DNA from: Spirosoma sp. KCTC 42546
Lineage (GTDB): Bacteria; Bacteroidota; Bacteroidia; Cytophagales; Spirosomataceae
Length of the DNA stretch: 64,000 nt
NCBI RefSeq assembly: GCF_006965485.1
Contig: NZ_CP041360.1
Location: 3,286,001-3,350,000, forward strand
Reading direction: 5' to 3'
Part shown: piece by piece, positions 61,345-64,000 of the stretch
Layout: each line of letters begins with the position of its first letter
Numbering within the stretch: position 1 is the stretch's first letter
Notes under the pieces: generated by a model
The model's database searches: none
The model's input: the letters and a program-made list of their open reading frames with translations, nothing else
Told to the model about the DNA's origin: nothing
Position numbers and translations under genes: made by a program

Positions 61345-61434
61345 ATGAAAAAACCACTACTAACAGGTGTTTGGCCACTCATTGTTGCCATTGGGCTCGT
61401 TTTGCTGTACTTGTCCATGAGGTTACTTTTTTAA
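61345..61434 (+). CDS. Very small single-helix membrane protein (29 residues)
   Basis: ATG 61345 opens MKKPLLTGVWPLIVAIGLVL, continuing LYLSMRLLF before TAA. The Lys-Lys start followed by one membrane helix is typical of bacterial membrane microproteins. It is 72 bp after the exported protein gene and might be co-transcribed. The evidence is composition only. Confidence 0.4.
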   Translation: MKKPLLTGVWPLIVAIGLVLLYLSMRLLF

Positions 61435-61828
61435 GCAAGTTTGATTTGTTTGGGTCACTTTGTTGGCTTTCTTCGATTTTAATATTCTCTCCTCATAGTC
61501 ATATGTATCCATATCTTATGGGATTATTGGTCAGTAAAAGGTCACAGTTACATGGATAGGATTTTACTGTAGATATAGTAACTTTAACTACCGTCTAATA
61601 AATTTTAAGTATCTTAATGTGAAAATGAAGACGTAGAAATATATTAAAATACCTGCATGTAATATCCTTATCTATCGACATAGGATAGATAATTGTTATT
61701 CAGGTCACTTACAATTCAATTTGAGTGCCGTTCTGGCGATAGTGTATATATAGTACGATAAAACCTTTTATAGCACCAAGCTGGTTTTGTAACTGTACTC
61801 ATTATCTAGCCCATAAACTAGCACTTTC
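61435..61828. other. AT-rich upstream region of the ECF sigma gene
   Basis: 394 bp with no supported gene. It must contain the sigma factor promoter; I found no exact TAnnTTTG box. Confidence 0.4.
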
Positions 61829-62386
61829 ATGAAACGTACTTCATTAACAGCTAATCAGCTGCAACAGCGGCTTGGTACTAACCCACCACTTGATACATTT
61901 GAATCCCTCTATAATCAGTATGTTAACAAGGTTTATAGAACATGCTTGAGTATGACAAAAGATGCTGAGATGGCACAAGATTATACCCAGGATATTTTCA
62001 TCAAAGCCTTCGAAAAGTTTGATTCATTTCAAAATCGTTCTTCTTTCTCTACCTGGCTTTATTCAATTGCCTACAACTATTGCGCTGATCAGCTTCGCCT
62101 GGCCAAACGATTACCAACAACCACGTGGCAGCCAGATGACATGGCCCATGACAAGCCTGATTTACCCGAAGCCCAGCTCCATGAAGAAACACTTCAACTG
62201 GTTCGGCAGGCGATGGAGACACTTTCTGTTGAGGAACGTGCACTGCTTCGCCTTAAATATGAAGATGGGTTGACCATTGATGAGATTGCTCACTTGTACA
62301 TGATTAAACCCAGTGCGGTAAAGATGCGACTTAAGCGAAGTCGCCACAAAATACAGCTTCTATACGCTAAGCACTATATGGTATAA
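61829..62386 (+). CDS. ECF-type RNA polymerase sigma factor
   Basis: A 185-residue sigma-70-family factor. Region 2 is clear (FESLYNQYVNKVYRTCLSM, AQDYTQDIFIKAFEKFDSF, SFSTWLYSIAYNYCADQLR), as is region 4 (LSVEERALLRLKYEDGLTIDEIAHLYMIKPSAVKMRLKRSR). A linker of about 30 residues separates them. No anti-sigma gene lies beside it within the visible part. A terminator lies 255 bp after the stop. The target regulon is unknown. Confidence 0.92.
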   Translation: MKRTSLTANQLQQRLGTNPPLDTFESLYNQYVNKVYRTCLSMTKDAEMAQDYTQDIFIKAFEKFDSFQNRSSFSTWLYSIAYNYCADQLRLAKRLPTTTWQPDDMAHDKPDLPEAQLHEETLQLVRQAMETLSVEERALLRLKYEDGLTIDEIAHLYMIKPSAVKMRLKRSRHKIQLLYAKHYMV

Positions 62387-62983
62387 GTGATTTTGTTGAT
62401 CGTTATCACTGATTATGCCTATTCAAACTTGAATGCTATTTGTATGTATTCATCCTTAGAATAGATGTACTTCTTAAATCAGTTCATATGGAGACCTGGT
62501 TAATGGGTCTGAGTTCTAGAGAAATAATATAGATTAGCTATTTATTGTACCAAATATGTTACTACTTGGTACAATATTTGAATATAACATTTCTGATTGC
62601 TTTATATTGGACATATAGGCAGGCTCTGTAAATGCATTGGAAAAACGCTGATTCTGATAGGGTCAGCGTTTTTTGTGTGAGAGCCTGTTTGATGTTTGTT
62701 TCTTTTCGCTTATTAGAAGCTGTAAATCACCTGAGTTTGCACACTTAACCGATACGAGTGGAGAAAAGTTAGCGGGTATGAGGCAAATAGTTATTGAGGG
62801 TTGGGTTTTTGCGTGAGCTCATAGTAGCTTGGTTTGTTAAATCTAGAGCTGGAATTGAATAGGCATCCCGAAATTCCCTTCTAGTAAAAGCGCTGGTTTA
62901 TGCTCTGTTAATTAATAATGCAACTATAAATATGCAACATAAAACTATAAAGTTAGTTATATTGCTACCTAACTTACTATACC
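62387..62983. other. Gap after the sigma factor gene
   Basis: About 600 bp with the terminator at 62641-62674 and otherwise no supported gene. The stretch 62675-62983 shows no hairpin or repeat I can support. Confidence 0.4.
62641..62674 (+). terminator. Rho-independent terminator
   Basis: AAAAACGCTGA (62641-62651) pairs with TCAGCGTTTTT (62663-62673), an 11-bp stem with a T run. It is 255 bp after the sigma factor stop, so the transcript would have a long 3' tail. Confidence 0.85.
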
Positions 62984-64000
62984 ATGAGAAAACTACTTAC
63001 TATAAGCCTATTAACCTGTATATCCGGTTGTCAAATTATAGCTGTTAGCGCATCATTTGGTCAATCCATCTACAAAATTAAAGCGAATATTATCGGACTG
63101 GGTAATCGTTCGGTGGTTGTACGCTATACGCGACAAGGCATGTTTATGAATGACACTGTAAAAGCCCATCAGGGGCAATTTATTCATCAAATGCCAGTGA
63201 CAGATGGAAATATTGCTACGCTAGTGCTTAATCCATCTACCCAACTGTCTATTTGGCTCGATGCGCCAATTATCTCAATTTCAGGTGAGTTTGGCCCACA
63301 TACTACCCTTACGTGTACAGGTACACCAGAAAATAATATAATGGAGCTTTACCGTGATAAAGTTGAAAAGCCCTATAAACTTAAAAAGGAGGGGAAATCA
63401 AGTGCCGAAGCTGACCCTATTGTTCTGGAGGAATACCAGGCGACCCGCCAATTTATTAAGCAGCATCCTGCCACCCTAACGGCGGCTTATTTACTCTATT
63501 GGCAAGCTATGTATGACATTACCATTTTTGATCAACTTGATAAATTGTTAGCAAGTTTGAGCCCACCAGTAAGAAGCAGCTATTGGGCGCAAAAAGCCAT
63601 TACTCGACTATATAATGTTCGTCACCGACCTCGTATTGGTAGAAAATTGCCCTTATTTAACTTGCCTGATGCAAAAGGTAAGCTTGTATCTCTAAATTCA
63701 TTTAAGGGTAAATATGTACTACTTGACTTTTGGGGTACCTGGTGTATTCCGTGTATACAGGGAATACCTGAATTAAAAGCAGTACATACAAAATTTGGGG
63801 ACCGTTTAGCTATTGTAAGCATTGCTCTTGAACGGCCAACTGACCGAGCGAAATGGCTAAAGGCCATTGACCGATACGGCATGACCTGGATACAAACAGC
63901 TGAGTTTACGAGTGCTAAAAGTGGAATTAATGAACTATATAATCTTGTTGAGTATCCCACGTTGCTATTAGCTGACCCTAAAGGAATTCTAATAGCCAAA
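62984..64000 (+). CDS. TlpA-like thiol-disulfide protein, C-terminus beyond the window
   Basis: The frame is open from ATG 62984 to the window end (339 codons). A signal or lipoprotein-like start (LLTISLLTCISGC) precedes an N-terminal beta domain like the DUF4369 domain of Bacteroidota thioredoxins (YKIKANIIGLGNRSVVVRYTRQG), a helical linker and a thioredoxin domain from about 215. The redox motif is C254-I-P-C257 in FWGTWCIPCIQGIPELK and the cis-Pro is in EYPTLLLAD. It probably acts in the periplasm in reducing disulfides. Confidence 0.88.
   Translation, partial: MRKLLTISLLTCISGCQIIAVSASFGQSIYKIKANIIGLGNRSVVVRYTRQGMFMNDTVKAHQGQFIHQMPVTDGNIATLVLNPSTQLSIWLDAPIISISGEFGPHTTLTCTGTPENNIMELYRDKVEKPYKLKKEGKSSAEADPIVLEEYQATRQFIKQHPATLTAAYLLYWQAMYDITIFDQLDKLLASLSPPVRSSYWAQKAITRLYNVRHRPRIGRKLPLFNLPDAKGKLVSLNSFKGKYVLLDFWGTWCIPCIQGIPELKAVHTKFGDRLAIVSIALERPTDRAKWLKAIDRYGMTWIQTAEFTSAKSGINELYNLVEYPTLLLADPKGILIAK

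Overview
The window reads as chromosome of a Spirosoma-like bacterium (Bacteroidota, Cytophagales). The support is a set of Bacteroidota-type promoters (TAnnTTTG -7 boxes at 2499, 16505, 39519 and 54456), few Shine-Dalgarno sequences, a large TonB-dependent receptor, GH127 and GH9 enzymes, Bat-type VWA/TPR proteins, a stand-alone LytTR protein and many small Bacteroidota DUF families. The genus is inferred from protein character only.

Region 1 (1-16.5 kb) is core chromosome of balanced base composition. It holds a 5' part of malate:quinone oxidoreductase, a DUF6909-like protein, DUF2279, an outer-membrane barrel, a signal-less HtrA-like protease, DUF4332, the diadenylate cyclase CdaA, a compact Hsp70 operon (GrpE-like stub, Hsp70, membrane-tailed partner), a STAS protein with RNase Z, PurC, a thiolase and a BatB/BatC-like pair. 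Four long, nearly perfect inverted repeats sit in the gaps between these genes, and a fifth, imperfect one lies at 2394.

Region 2 (16.5-29 kb) starts with tRNA-Ser(GCT) and tRNA-Pro(TGG) and is accessory. A complete ISL3/ISAon1-type element with a 6-bp target duplication comes first. Then come a gene with a HEPN-like R-x4-H motif, a small lipoprotein, a DUF2806 gene and a broken DUF4062 gene. An IS630-type element with a frameshifted transposase follows, then a small XRE regulator. The most interesting unit is a very AT-rich gene pair at 23288-27509: a two-TM, beta-rich protein followed by an 1142-residue HD plus Hsp90-type (GHKL) ATPase protein. It looks like an uncharacterised conflict or defence module.

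Region 3 (29-39.4 kb) has DUF3592, a TonB-dependent receptor, an NTF2-like protein, a GH127 beta-L-arabinofuranosidase-like enzyme and a fused CE1-type esterase/GH9 glucanase, which points to plant polysaccharide degradation.

Region 4 (39.5-43.4 kb) is a small island in tRNA-Arg(TCT). It is bounded by a 17-bp direct repeat of the tRNA 3' end and carries a decayed IS3-family transposase and a cell-surface protein built from about twenty 17-residue repeats. No integrase remains.

Region 5 (43.4-64 kb) holds secreted and small membrane proteins, a LytTR protein, a surface-glycan trio (Gfo/Idh/MocA oxidoreductase, glycosyltransferase, RmlC-like epimerase), DUF3667, TlpA-like thioredoxins, 6-phosphogluconate dehydrogenase, a hybrid histidine kinase and an ECF sigma factor. 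A small gene of unknown function occurs three times (29.2, 46.9 and 53.7 kb); two copies share a conserved upstream leader of about 130 bp.
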